Origin: Clostridia bacterium
GTDB taxonomy: Bacteria; Bacillota; Clostridia; Saccharofermentanales; Saccharofermentanaceae
DNA: 64,000 nt
Reading direction: 5' to 3'
Assembly: GCA_024403735.1 (NCBI GenBank)
Contig: JAKSRG010000001.1
Span: forward strand, 62,001 to 126,000
Shown: in pieces, positions 1 to 8,352 of the stretch
How the letters are laid out: each line of letters begins with the position of its first letter
Position numbering within the stretch: the stretch's first letter is position 1
Program-made: the position numbers and the translations under genes
Notes under the pieces: model-generated
Databases searched by the model: none
What the model was told of the DNA's origin: nothing
The model's input: the letters and a program-made list of their open reading frames with translations, nothing else

Positions 1-1
1 A

Positions 2-898
2 TTTAAGTTCATTCCAGGTACTGAAAAGCACTTTGATGTTGATACTATCTGCCTTGCTGTTGGACTTTCACCAATGAGCCAATTACTTAAAATGGCTGGT
101 TGTAAGATGGAGGATAATCCTAAGCGTGGTGGTCAGGTACCTATCTGTGATGAATATGGTAGAACATCTATTCCAGGAGTTTTCGTTGCAGGTGACGTAT
201 CTGGTATCGAAGAAGCTTCATCAGCTATGATTGAAGGTCGTATGGCAGGTATTGCAGCTGCAGAGTATTTAGGATTTATTGAAAAAGAAGAACTAGATAC
301 TAACCTTGAGGAACTCGATAGTGCGCTTGATGGTCTTCGTCAGGGTATGTTCGCTCCTAAGAATAGAGGAAAGATTCCAGAGAAGACAGATGAAGGTATT
401 GATATCTCAATGAGTCTTCTCAAAAAAGGATATGTAGGTGACGATGAGATTGAGAGATTCCCTGGTGTTACAAGAAAAGCTGGTATCCATCCAGTAATAG
501 AATGTACACAGAATATTCCATGTAATCCATGTCAAGATTCATGTCCTAAGAAGTGTATCAAGATTGGTCCAAATATCACTGCACTTCCTGCTATTAATGA
601 AGATAACAAGTGCATCGGTTGTGGAATGTGTGTTGCTTCATGTTCAGGTCAGGCAATTTTCCTTGTAGATGAGACATACGAAGAAGGATATGCAAGTATT
701 ACTCTTCCTTATGAATTTCTTCCACTTCCAGTAGCAGGCCAGAAGGGTATTGCACTTGGACGTGATGGTAAGAAGGTATGTGAAGCAGAAGTAATTAGTG
801 TTAAGTCTGCTCCTGCTTTTGATAAGACACATTTGCTTACAATGAAGGTTCCTTCTGAATATGTTATGAAGGCAAGATTCTTCAAGGCAGAAGTTTGA
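2..898 (+). CDS. FAD/NAD oxidoreductase with ferredoxin-type domain, alpha subunit (5' truncated)
   Basis: The gene enters from before the window, so only the last 298 residues are visible. They start inside the nucleotide-binding fold and show the C-terminal FAD signature TSIPGVFVAGDVSG. A cysteine-rich end follows, with CNPCQDSCPKKC and CIGCGMCVASC, enough for two [4Fe-4S] clusters. In the opine oxidase, HcnABC and dye-linked proline dehydrogenase families, subunits of this build partner with a BFD-like [2Fe-2S] protein and a DAO-type flavoprotein. Those two partners are the next two genes, each about 15 bases downstream. I infer the alpha subunit of a cytoplasmic heterotrimeric amino-acid or N-substituted amino-acid dehydrogenase. 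The substrate cannot be read from sequence. A glutamate-synthase-small-chain-like electron carrier is the main alternative. Confidence 0.85.
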   Translation, partial: FKFIPGTEKHFDVDTICLAVGLSPMSQLLKMAGCKMEDNPKRGGQVPICDEYGRTSIPGVFVAGDVSGIEEASSAMIEGRMAGIAAAEYLGFIEKEELDTNLEELDSALDGLRQGMFAPKNRGKIPEKTDEGIDISMSLLKKGYVGDDEIERFPGVTRKAGIHPVIECTQNIPCNPCQDSCPKKCIKIGPNITALPAINEDNKCIGCGMCVASCSGQAIFLVDETYEEGYASITLPYEFLPLPVAGQKGIALGRDGKKVCEAEVISVKSAPAFDKTHLLTMKVPSEYVMKARFFKAEV

Positions 899-913
899 TA
901 GGAGGATAAGAAT

Positions 914-1237
914 ATGCATTCAGTAAATGATAGATCAAGAGATATTGGAGAATTTGTTCCTCAGCCAGATGACGATATGCTCATCTGCAGATGCGAAGAA
1001 ATAACAAAAGGCGAAATTCGTAAAGCAGTTCACGATGGCATGTGGACACTTACAGAGATTAGAAGATATTTAAGAACTGGTATGGGTCTTTGTCAGGGAC
1101 AGACTTGCTCAAAACTTGTTAAAGGTATCGTGGCAAGAGAACTTGGTGTATCTCCTGCTGAACTAGAGCCAGCTACAAGTAGAGCTCCTATGAGACCAAC
1201 TGAGATGAGAATCTTGGCTAATGAAGTAGAAGATTAA
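914..1237 (+). CDS. BFD-like [2Fe-2S]-binding subunit
   Basis: This is a 107-residue protein with the bacterioferritin-associated-ferredoxin-like pattern: CRC near residues 25-27, then CQGQTC about 35 residues later, four cysteines for one [2Fe-2S] cluster. Between them lies the helical stretch typical of the gamma subunit in opine/proline dehydrogenase complexes. It has an AGGAGG site 8-9 bases before the ATG. It lies 15 bases after the alpha subunit and 15 before the DAO-type flavoprotein, so all three are surely co-transcribed. The inferred job is electron transfer between the two flavin subunits. Confidence 0.85.
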   Translation: MHSVNDRSRDIGEFVPQPDDDMLICRCEEITKGEIRKAVHDGMWTLTEIRRYLRTGMGLCQGQTCSKLVKGIVARELGVSPAELEPATSRAPMRPTEMRILANEVED

Positions 1238-1252
1238 GGGAGGAACAGTAAT

Positions 1253-2380
1253 ATGAGTAACAAAGCAGACGTAGTAATCGTTGGTGGTGGTATTATTGGC
1301 TGTTCCATCGCATATTATTTGGCAAAGAAAGAAAAGAGTGTAATCGTACTTGAAGGCAGTGATCATATAGGTGATGGTGGTTCTTCAAGAAACGGTGGAG
1401 GTGTTAGACAGTCTGGACGTGATCCACGTGAACTTCCTCTTGTAATGTATGGAATTAAGCATTTATGGCCAAAGCTCTCAGAAGAACTCGAGGTTGACTG
1501 TGAGTATCATCAGGATGGTAACTTAAGACTTGGAAAGACAGAGAAGCATCGTCAGATTCTTGAAGGTCTCACAGAAAGAGCTAAAAAAGTTGGTCTTGAT
1601 GTAAGAATGATTGATGGAGATGAAGTTCGAAAGATTAATCCTTATCTTTCAGAAGAAGTAACATGTGCGAGTTGGTGCCCAACTGATGGACATGCTAACC
1701 CACTTACAACAACTCTTGGCTATTACAAAATGGCAAGAAGAATGGGTGTAAGATTTATTACTGGTGAGAAGGCTATTGAACTTAAGAAAGTAAAGGGTAA
1801 GCTTTCAAAGGTTGTTACTGAGAATAATGTTTATGAAGGTGATACAATTGTAGTTGCTGCAGGATATCACAGTCGTGAACTTGTATCTACAGTGGGCATT
1901 GATATTCCTATGGTTCAGAATATGATTGAGTGTCTTGTAACTGAAGCAGAGCCTCATATGTTCGATCAGATGCTTGGTACTGCTGAGGCTGATTTCTATG
2001 GCCATCAGACAAAACATGGTTCATTTGTATTTGGCGGTACATCTGGTTTTGAAGGAGTGAGTAAAGATAACGGTACTCCAATCTGCAATAGTCTTACTGC
2101 TTCTTGTGAATGTAGAGGTATTATGAAGTACTTCCCAGCATTAGCTGATGCTAAGATTGTACGTACTTGGTCAGGTTGGGTAGATATGATGGTAGATGGC
2201 GTTCCTGTACTTGGTTTTGTTGATGAAGTTCCTGGTCTCGTACTTGCAGCAGGTTTCTGTGGACACGGATTTGGTATTGCTCCAGGTGCTGCGTATAATA
2301 TTGCTGAGCTTATTACAACAGGAGCATCGCCTGTTGATATGACAGCACTTCGTTACGATAGATTTAAGGCTAAGATTTAA
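1253..2380 (+). CDS. FAD-dependent oxidoreductase, DAO family (beta subunit)
   Basis: This is a 375-residue flavoprotein. The N-terminal dinucleotide-binding motif VVIVGGGIIGCSIAYYLA lies at residues 7-24. The C-terminus carries a GFCGHGFGIAPG segment typical of glycine/sarcosine oxidase-like DAO enzymes that contacts flavin or substrate. The family oxidises the C-N bond of amino acids and N-alkylated amino acids. As last of three linked subunits it is the likely substrate-oxidising chain, passing electrons through the [2Fe-2S] protein to the alpha subunit. An ornithine-cyclodeaminase-family gene and an amino-acid permease lie downstream, supporting amino-acid or opine catabolism. The substrate is not determined. 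Confidence 0.85.
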   Translation: MSNKADVVIVGGGIIGCSIAYYLAKKEKSVIVLEGSDHIGDGGSSRNGGGVRQSGRDPRELPLVMYGIKHLWPKLSEELEVDCEYHQDGNLRLGKTEKHRQILEGLTERAKKVGLDVRMIDGDEVRKINPYLSEEVTCASWCPTDGHANPLTTTLGYYKMARRMGVRFITGEKAIELKKVKGKLSKVVTENNVYEGDTIVVAAGYHSRELVSTVGIDIPMVQNMIECLVTEAEPHMFDQMLGTAEADFYGHQTKHGSFVFGGTSGFEGVSKDNGTPICNSLTASCECRGIMKYFPALADAKIVRTWSGWVDMMVDGVPVLGFVDEVPGLVLAAGFCGHGFGIAPGAAYNIAELITTGASPVDMTALRYDRFKAKI

Positions 2381-2410
2381 CTAGATTGATGTGATAAGGA
2401 GGACCAAGCT

Positions 2411-3235
2411 ATGAGATGGCAACCGGATAAGCTTAAACCATCACAGCCATTTTTTGTGCTTGGTTCTACTGATTTTAAGCAGAAGGTATTCCTTCAAAGA
2501 GGAATAAGTCATTTCTATTCATTTAGAATTGATGAGCCTACTGATTTAGCTTGTGTTCCTGATGGGTGTATTGATTTACTTTTTGAGTATAGCGAGCATG
2601 AGATGAATGCTTTTGCTTGTGGAACAGTTCTTAAGTGTTCGAGTCAACATTGGGAAGGAAAAAGAGAAATATTTGGCATAAGATTTATGCCGGGCTTTTT
2701 CCCAGCAGGCGTTAATACTTATCTTAAAGATCTTATTGAGAAGAGAGTTTTGCTTGTTGATTTGATTGATGATAAGAATATTATTCGTAGGATGGCAGAA
2801 ACAAATGATTTTGAAGAGAGAGTAAAAGTATTCCTTGAGGAATACGAACTGCTCGAAAACAAACATCAAAAACCAGCTGGCAAAATGGAACTATGTATGG
2901 CTGTTAAGGATATGATTTATAAGTCTGGTGGCCTTGTTAAGATATCTGAATTGAGCATAAGAACGGATTACTCTGAAAGATATATAAATAAAGTTTTTAT
3001 TGAACTTATGGGTTTCTCACCAAAAACATTTTGTAAGATAATTCAGTTTCAGAATGCGATTGATTTACTGAATTACGGACCAGATGAGAAATTTACTAAG
3101 AGAGTGATGGAGTTAGGTTATTATGATCAGCCAAAGTTTATTAAAGACTTTAAGTCGTTTGCAGGTATAACACCAAGTAAATATCTTAAGCAAGTGCATG
3201 GAAATAAATATAAAGAAAAAATACTTGATTTATAA
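2411..3235 (+). CDS. AraC-family transcriptional regulator
   Basis: This is a 274-residue protein. Residues about 1-150 look like the ligand or effector domain found in DUF6597-type AraC proteins, with VPDGCIDLLF and FGIRFMPGFFPAG segments. Residues about 165-265 form the double helix-turn-helix of AraC/XylS, ending in the diagnostic GYYDQPKFIKDFKSFAGITP and SKYLK. A TAAGGAGGACC ribosome site precedes the ATG. It sits 30 bases behind the dehydrogenase operon and is probably co-transcribed. It is the obvious candidate to control that operon and the permease genes that follow. The ligand is unknown. Confidence 0.85.
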   Translation: MRWQPDKLKPSQPFFVLGSTDFKQKVFLQRGISHFYSFRIDEPTDLACVPDGCIDLLFEYSEHEMNAFACGTVLKCSSQHWEGKREIFGIRFMPGFFPAGVNTYLKDLIEKRVLLVDLIDDKNIIRRMAETNDFEERVKVFLEEYELLENKHQKPAGKMELCMAVKDMIYKSGGLVKISELSIRTDYSERYINKVFIELMGFSPKTFCKIIQFQNAIDLLNYGPDEKFTKRVMELGYYDQPKFIKDFKSFAGITPSKYLKQVHGNKYKEKILDL

Positions 3236-3275
3236 GTTCCGATTTATACAATTTAATTATGTGAATCAATTTTAA

Positions 3276-3281
3276 TATAAT
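3276..3281 (+). promoter_or_regulatory. Possible -10 box upstream of the PII gene
   Basis: A perfect TATAAT lies in the gap between the AraC gene and the PII gene. No good -35 is visible at 17 bases (TTAATT). If used, the transcript would start just before the hairpin at 3300, which would then act as a leader attenuator for the PII-permease genes. Confidence 0.4.
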
Positions 3282-3299
3282 GAAAAAGAATTTAAGACA

Positions 3300-3340
3300 A
3301 AGGCGTCTGACCGGTATTTCGGTCGGGCGCCTTTTCTTAT
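3300..3340 (+). terminator. Intrinsic terminator or attenuator before the PII gene
   Basis: A 14-base-pair GC-rich stem pairs 3300-3313 with 3320-3333, with two G-U pairs and a GTATTT loop. TTTTCTT follows. It ends the dehydrogenase-AraC transcript. It may also attenuate transcription starting at the TATAAT at 3276. Confidence 0.8.
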
Positions 3341-3363
3341 GTAAAAGCTAGGAGGAATTAGTT

Positions 3364-3711
3364 ATGGAACTATCAAAGATTGAGATTATTACATCCAGCA
3401 GCAAGCTTTCAAAGCTTCAGTCAGCACTTACAAAAGTGGGTGTTACAGGTATGACTGTTATGCAGGCTATTGGTTGTGGCGTTCAGAGAGGTACTTATGA
3501 ATATCTTCCAGAAGAGAATGTTGAGATGGAACTTCTTCCTAAGACATACATCATGCTTATAGTTGAAGATCACATTGTTGAAAAAGCAGTAGAGACAATT
3601 AAGAAGGAGCTTTATACAGGTCATATTGGTGATGGAAAAATATTTGTATCTCCAATCACAAATGTTATTCGAGTTCGTACAGGTGAAGAAGGACTTGATG
3701 CTCTTAAGTAA
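3364..3711 (+). CDS. PII-family nitrogen regulatory protein
   Basis: This 115-residue protein matches the PII (GlnB/GlnK) fold: an N-terminal beta strand, a T-loop region about residues 37-55 with Tyr45 and Tyr47, LLPK after the loop, and the B-loop TGHIGDGKIFV near residues 86-97. An AGGAGGAATT site precedes the ATG. PII proteins sense ATP/ADP and 2-oxoglutarate and usually gate the ammonium channel AmtB. Here the partner 15 bases downstream is an APC amino-acid permease. I infer that the PII protein controls that permease. The T-loop is unlike canonical GlnB in sequence. Confidence 0.85.
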   Translation: MELSKIEIITSSSKLSKLQSALTKVGVTGMTVMQAIGCGVQRGTYEYLPEENVEMELLPKTYIMLIVEDHIVEKAVETIKKELYTGHIGDGKIFVSPITNVIRVRTGEEGLDALK

Positions 3712-3726
3712 AGTAGGTGTTTTCTA

Positions 3727-5121
3727 GTGAACAAAAAATTAGGTTTATTTAGTGCCATTGCTACTGGTGTAGGCTTGATTGTAGCTACGAGTTGCCTTAT
3801 GTCTCTTGGACAGGGTGCAAGTATCCTTGGTACAGGTTTTATTATTACGATGATAATCGCTTGTGCGATTAATATTCTTACAGCTCTTTCAATGGCTGAA
3901 CTTAATGCTTTAATGCCAAATCTCACAGGTGGTCTTGCTCAGTATACATTAGCTGGTATGGGTCCATTCGTTACAATTCTTACGATGGTAGGTGGTTATC
4001 TTGTTTGTCAGATGATTGCAGGAACTGTCGAATGTGCGATGTTTGGTAATGCGATTAATAGTGTTTTCGATACAGGCATACCTTCATGGGTATTCAGTGT
4101 AGCGATGGTAGTAATCCTTATCTTTGCTAATTTAAGAGGTGTTGATATCTTTGCGAAGATACAGAATGTTGTTGCATATGTTCTTATTGGTTCATTGATG
4201 ATTATGGGTATTCTTGGAACACTTGGAATTGGTACTGGTGAGCAAGTTTCTCAGCCATCTAACCTCGCTGATACAATTCCTGATACATTTGGACTTTTAG
4301 GACTTGCGTTCTTCTTGTTTATCGGTTGTGAATTCGTTATTCCAATTGCAAAGAGTATTAAAAATGAGAGAAGAAACGTACCACTTGGAATGGTTTTAAG
4401 CTTAGTAATTATTCTCCTTATGCAGATTTTCCTTGTTGTTGGTATGACAAAGTATACTGCCTATGAAGATCTTGGAGCTTCAGCTTCACCACATATTCTC
4501 TTTGGTACAGCATTACTTGGTAGGTTTGGTTCATACTGGATGATACTTGTATCAGCACTTGCAGTAGTTAGTACAGTTAACTCGGCTATGAGTTCATTCT
4601 CTTTTATGTGTGCAGGTATGGCTAAGATTAATCTTCTTCCAACATTCTTCCTTAAGAAGAATAAAAGAGGAGCTTATTATATCGGAATTCTTGGTATTGG
4701 ATTAGTTGAAATTATTGCAAATGCAGTTGGTCTTTCTACAAGTGATTCACTTATCTTTATGATTAACGTTGCTATTGTTTTCTGGATGGTTTCATACGTT
4801 ATTTCAAATATCAACGTAGTCATTTTTAGAGCAAGACTTCCAAAAGCACCACGTACATTTAAGGTTCCTTTTGGACCAGTGCTTCCTATCATTGCTGCAA
4901 TAGGTACAGCATTTATGATTTGGAATATTTCAGATGATCCAGCTCAGAGACTTCTAATTTTCGAGATTGATGGAATCATCTTTGTATTACTTGGCATTTA
5001 TTCAGTTCTTTGGTGCAAGTTCAGAGTTAAAAGACCACTTTTTACTCCGATTCCAATGCATGAAGTTATGGCAATGGAAAGTGATATGTACTTAGCAGCA
5101 AGAAGAAAAAAGAAGGATTAA
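3727..5121 (+). CDS. APC-family amino-acid permease
   Basis: This is a 464-residue integral membrane protein with about 12 hydrophobic segments. The first carries GVGLIVATSCLMSLGQGAS, matching the unwound helix-1 substrate site of APC transporters. It starts at GTG with AGGTG about 7 bases upstream. The ATG-less start is supported by the full first helix. It follows the PII gene by 15 bases and precedes an ornithine-cyclodeaminase-family gene by 19, so the three form one unit. The family imports amino acids or exchanges them. The actual substrate is unknown, but the neighbours suggest the substrate or product of the dehydrogenase upstream. Confidence 0.85.
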   Translation: MNKKLGLFSAIATGVGLIVATSCLMSLGQGASILGTGFIITMIIACAINILTALSMAELNALMPNLTGGLAQYTLAGMGPFVTILTMVGGYLVCQMIAGTVECAMFGNAINSVFDTGIPSWVFSVAMVVILIFANLRGVDIFAKIQNVVAYVLIGSLMIMGILGTLGIGTGEQVSQPSNLADTIPDTFGLLGLAFFLFIGCEFVIPIAKSIKNERRNVPLGMVLSLVIILLMQIFLVVGMTKYTAYEDLGASASPHILFGTALLGRFGSYWMILVSALAVVSTVNSAMSSFSFMCAGMAKINLLPTFFLKKNKRGAYYIGILGIGLVEIIANAVGLSTSDSLIFMINVAIVFWMVSYVISNINVVIFRARLPKAPRTFKVPFGPVLPIIAAIGTAFMIWNISDDPAQRLLIFEIDGIIFVLLGIYSVLWCKFRVKRPLFTPIPMHEVMAMESDMYLAARRKKKD

Positions 5122-5140
5122 TAAATAGGAGGGAATTATT

Positions 5141-6280
5141 ATGAGTGAATTTCCAGCAATTGATTTTATTTATTTGAGTGAAGAAGACATGATCAAGGCA
5201 GGCGTTAAGGATATGAAGGGCTGCGTTGATACAATGGAAGAAATGTTCAAGCTTATGAAGATTGGTAACTACCGTATGGGTGGTGCTAATGGTAACTCAC
5301 ACGGAACAATGGTTACATTCCCAGAGTCATCACCATTCCCTGAGATGCCAGTAGATGGTCCAGACAGAAGATTTATGGCAATGCCAGCTTACCTCGGTGG
5401 TAAGTTCGATATGGCTGGTATGAAGTGGTATGGTTCAAATGTTGCAAACAAGGAGAAGGGTCTTCCAAGATCAATCCTTATGCTTACACTTAACGATAAA
5501 GATACAGGTGCTCCTCTTGCATATATGTCAGCTAATATTTTATCTGCATATAGAACAGGTGCTGTGCCAGGCGTAGGTTTTAGATACTTTGCGCCAGAGA
5601 ACTCTGAAGTTGTTGGTATCGTTGGACCTGGTGTAATGAGTAAGACAGCTCTTGAGGCAGCATTTGCGGTTCGTCCAATGATTAAGACCGTTAAGGTAAA
5701 GGGTAGAGGTAAAGCTTCTCTCGAGAAATTTATTAATGACGTTAAGAAAGCTCATCCTGGCGTCGAGGTCTACGGTGTTGAGACAATTGAAGAAGCAGTG
5801 AAGGATGCTGATATTGTATCTGTTTCAACATCATCTCCAACGGGTGATCCAGAATTATATCCATATATTAAGGAAGAGTGGATTAAGCCAGGAGCAATTA
5901 TCGAGACAACTGCAGCTCTTAGATTTGATGATGATTTCCTTATTAACAGAGCTCGTTCAGTAGCTGATAACATTAAGCTTTATGAAGCATGGGAGGAAGA
6001 GTATGCTCCTAAGGCATATAACACAGTACCTATTACTGCAGTTCATGTTGAAGATCTTATAGCAGAAGGTAAGATGAAGCCAGAACAGCTTGAAGACTTG
6101 GGCGATATCCTTGTTGGTAACGCTCCGGTTCACCGTAAGGAAGGTGAGATTGTTATTTATTCTGTTGGTGGTATGCCAGTAGAAGACGTAGCATGGGGAA
6201 CAGTGTGCTACAGAAATGCTCTTGAGAAGGGCATTGGAACAAAGCTTAACCTTTGGACTGAACCTGATTTGATGAAGTAA
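5141..6280 (+). CDS. Ornithine cyclodeaminase / mu-crystallin family protein
   Basis: This is a 379-residue protein. The central Rossmann motif VVGIVGPGVMSKTALEAA (about residues 157-175) and the preceding LSAYRTGAVPGVG match the ornithine cyclodeaminase/mu-crystallin family. Members include ornithine cyclodeaminase, alanine dehydrogenase and ketimine reductases, all NAD(P)-dependent enzymes handling an imine of an amino acid. An AGGAGG site precedes the start. Together with the three-subunit dehydrogenase and the permease it suggests imine reduction or cyclodeamination in an amino-acid or opine pathway. Some databases give such clostridial proteins more specific labels, but I cannot support one from sequence. 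Confidence 0.8.
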   Translation: MSEFPAIDFIYLSEEDMIKAGVKDMKGCVDTMEEMFKLMKIGNYRMGGANGNSHGTMVTFPESSPFPEMPVDGPDRRFMAMPAYLGGKFDMAGMKWYGSNVANKEKGLPRSILMLTLNDKDTGAPLAYMSANILSAYRTGAVPGVGFRYFAPENSEVVGIVGPGVMSKTALEAAFAVRPMIKTVKVKGRGKASLEKFINDVKKAHPGVEVYGVETIEEAVKDADIVSVSTSSPTGDPELYPYIKEEWIKPGAIIETTAALRFDDDFLINRARSVADNIKLYEAWEEEYAPKAYNTVPITAVHVEDLIAEGKMKPEQLEDLGDILVGNAPVHRKEGEIVIYSVGGMPVEDVAWGTVCYRNALEKGIGTKLNLWTEPDLMK

Positions 6281-6313
6281 TGTATTCCGTAAGTCTTTCA
6301 TAGTTTTACTAAG

Positions 6314-6354
6314 AATGCCCCGAGAAAGTGTCCGCTTTTCGGGGCATTTCTTTT
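6314..6354 (+). terminator. Intrinsic terminator of the PII-permease-OCD unit
   Basis: AATGCCCCGA at 6314-6323 pairs with TCGGGGCATT at 6339-6348. TTCTTTT follows. Confidence 0.85.
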
Positions 6355-6355
6355 A

Positions 6356-6708
6356 GTTTGGGTTCCCAAAAGTTCAGAAAATCTGACGAAACGTTCTTTT
6401 TGAAATAACATGTAGTAATGAGTGATTTCTTGGCATGATTTTATCGAAAAATGACTTGTTTCATTGATAGGATTGAAACTCCATTTCTATTAGCGAATAC
6501 GGAGTGTTTTTAGCAAAAAAATAGTGCTTATATTGATATACTTTTTTCTCGATTTCTAAGATAATAGTTTGCATATGAGAATAAGATGAAGGTAGATGAG
6601 TGAGATACTATTAGGAACTAGCTTGGAGCACTATGACTATTTGTAGAAGTTATTACCTAGTGTGTTATCAAAAGAGATAGTTCTTAATATCTTATAGCAG
6701 ATATTGAT
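6356..6708 (+). other. Intergenic region with a possible promoter and a long-range hairpin
   Basis: I see no gene here. ACTCC(N)GGAGTGTTTTT at 6478-6511 is a weak terminator-like hairpin. TTGATA (6533-6538) and TAAGAT (6557-6562) are 18 bases apart and could be a promoter. Downstream, TATTAGGAACTA (6609-6620) pairs with TAGTTCTTAATA (6678-6689) with one G-U-type mismatch, enclosing CACTA/TAGTG (6629-6633 and 6658-6662). The folded leader would end 19 bases before the next start codon. Confidence 0.4.
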
Positions 6709-7794
6709 ATGAACAAAATGGGAGAACTTATACTAAAAAACTATTGTCACCCAGATTGTAAGCCGCTTATGAATATTATGCGATTAAATAAAGAAGACGC
6801 ATTTAGTTTGGCTTATGAGATGGCAAAGAAACATCCTGATACACAGGCGTTCTATAGGTTTGCTGATTTTGAGAATTACTATAGCCTCAGATGTAGACAG
6901 GATGAATTCCTATATAAGAGATTTATTGAATTAGGTGGAAAACCTGAAGAAACACATCCATTGTCTTTTACAATTGGTGATTCAGAATATCTTAAAGAGT
7001 GGTTTGGAAATGGGATAGAAACTAGATTAACTCTTGATGGTATTAGCCAAGATCACATTAGTTTTACAATCGGAGATAGTGGTGCAATTATTCAAAACGA
7101 AGGTACTGTTGATGTTCTTACATTGAGCGATTTAGAAGCTCAGCTGGAAGAATATGATTATGATGTTTTGAAGTTCCTTGAGAAACACAATCGCAAATAT
7201 ATTGAAGTTCAGTTGTGGTCAGATAGATATATTAGTAATTGTCGAGTAGAGACGATTGTGGAAACACCACTATTAGAGACTGATAGACTTATCCTTAGAC
7301 AGATCTGTAAAGAAGATGTAGAAGAGATATTTAGTTGCTGGATGTCTGACATAGAAGTATCTAAATATATGTGGTGGAAGGCTAGCGACGATATTAAAGA
7401 TGTTGAAGAATTTGTTGATTTTGAAATAAATCAGATTAATAACAACAAGTGGTTTAGATGGATAATTCAATCTAAGGAAACAATGAAGATTGTTGGAACT
7501 TGTTTAATATATTGGAATGATGAAGATACTGATCCTCACTGGGATATTTCATATAATCTCGGTAGGAAATACTGGGGAAGTGGATTTGTTACTGAAGCTA
7601 TGAGAGAAGTGTTGGATTTCTCGCATAATGACCTTGGAGTTAATGAGATAATTACATCTTGTGCAAAGGAAAATGAAGCTTCAGCTAATGTTTTAAAAAA
7701 GCTTGGATTTGTTTCGATTAAGGAAATACCTTATGAATGTAGTGGCGGAGAATTCGTTACAGAAGGTATTTGTTGTCGATATGTTTTCGAGTGA
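6709..7794 (+). CDS. GNAT acetyltransferase with an unrecognised N-terminal domain
   Basis: This is a 361-residue protein of two parts. Residues about 185-361 are a RimJ/RimL-type GNAT domain: TDRLILRQICKEDVEEIF at the start, the acetyl-CoA loop in GRKYWGSGFVTEAMREV and the closing KLGFVSIKEIPY. This class acetylates amino groups of proteins, antibiotics or metabolites. I do not recognise residues 1-180. They are acidic, contain a twice-used SFTIGDS phrase (about residues 83 and 119), and show no membrane segment. No clear ribosome site precedes either ATG (6709 or 6718), so the start is uncertain. Confidence 0.75.
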   Translation: MNKMGELILKNYCHPDCKPLMNIMRLNKEDAFSLAYEMAKKHPDTQAFYRFADFENYYSLRCRQDEFLYKRFIELGGKPEETHPLSFTIGDSEYLKEWFGNGIETRLTLDGISQDHISFTIGDSGAIIQNEGTVDVLTLSDLEAQLEEYDYDVLKFLEKHNRKYIEVQLWSDRYISNCRVETIVETPLLETDRLILRQICKEDVEEIFSCWMSDIEVSKYMWWKASDDIKDVEEFVDFEINQINNNKWFRWIIQSKETMKIVGTCLIYWNDEDTDPHWDISYNLGRKYWGSGFVTEAMREVLDFSHNDLGVNEIITSCAKENEASANVLKKLGFVSIKEIPYECSGGEFVTEGICCRYVFE

Positions 7795-7814
7795 TATAAA
7801 GGGGAGATAGAGAA

Positions 7815-8348
7815 ATGATTATACTTATTACAGGAGCTACACATACAGGTAAGACTAATTTGGCACACAAATTATTGAATAAGAAAAAGGCACCTTATTA
7901 TTCACAGGACCATATAAAAATGGGACTTATCAGATCAGGATTAACTAATTTGACACCAGAGTCATCTGTTGAGGAATTAACAAAAGTTGTATGGCCTGTA
8001 ACTCGTGAGATTATTAAGACTACTATTGAGAATAAGCAGGATTTAATTGTTGAGGGTTGTTACATTCCTTTTAATTGGCAGACTGAATTTGATTCTAACT
8101 ATATAAAAGAGATTAAGTATCTTTGCATTTGTTTCAGTGATGCATATATTAATAAGCATTTCATAACGATTAAAGCATATGAGAATTGTATTGAGAAGCG
8201 TGCTCATAAAGATAGCTACACTGTAGAGATGCTTCAGAAAGAGAATGCACGTGTAAGAGAAGGGTGCGATAAGAATAAACTTAAATATGTGCTTATTAAT
8301 GATACATATAAGAAGTTTCTTGATAGAGTTGATGAAATAAACTGGTGA
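7815..8348 (+). CDS. P-loop kinase-like ATP-binding protein
   Basis: This is a 177-residue protein with a Walker A motif, GATHTGKT at residues 7-14, and the small single-domain build of P-loop kinases. LIVEGCYIPF near residue 77 resembles the Walker B region of that fold. GGGGAGATAG precedes the ATG. It follows the GNAT gene by 20 bases and precedes the next by 4, so the three probably form a unit. The substrate is unknown: small-molecule or antibiotic kinases and 2-phosphoglycerate-kinase-like proteins look similar. Confidence 0.65.
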   Translation: MIILITGATHTGKTNLAHKLLNKKKAPYYSQDHIKMGLIRSGLTNLTPESSVEELTKVVWPVTREIIKTTIENKQDLIVEGCYIPFNWQTEFDSNYIKEIKYLCICFSDAYINKHFITIKAYENCIEKRAHKDSYTVEMLQKENARVREGCDKNKLKYVLINDTYKKFLDRVDEINW

Positions 8349-8352
8349 CATT

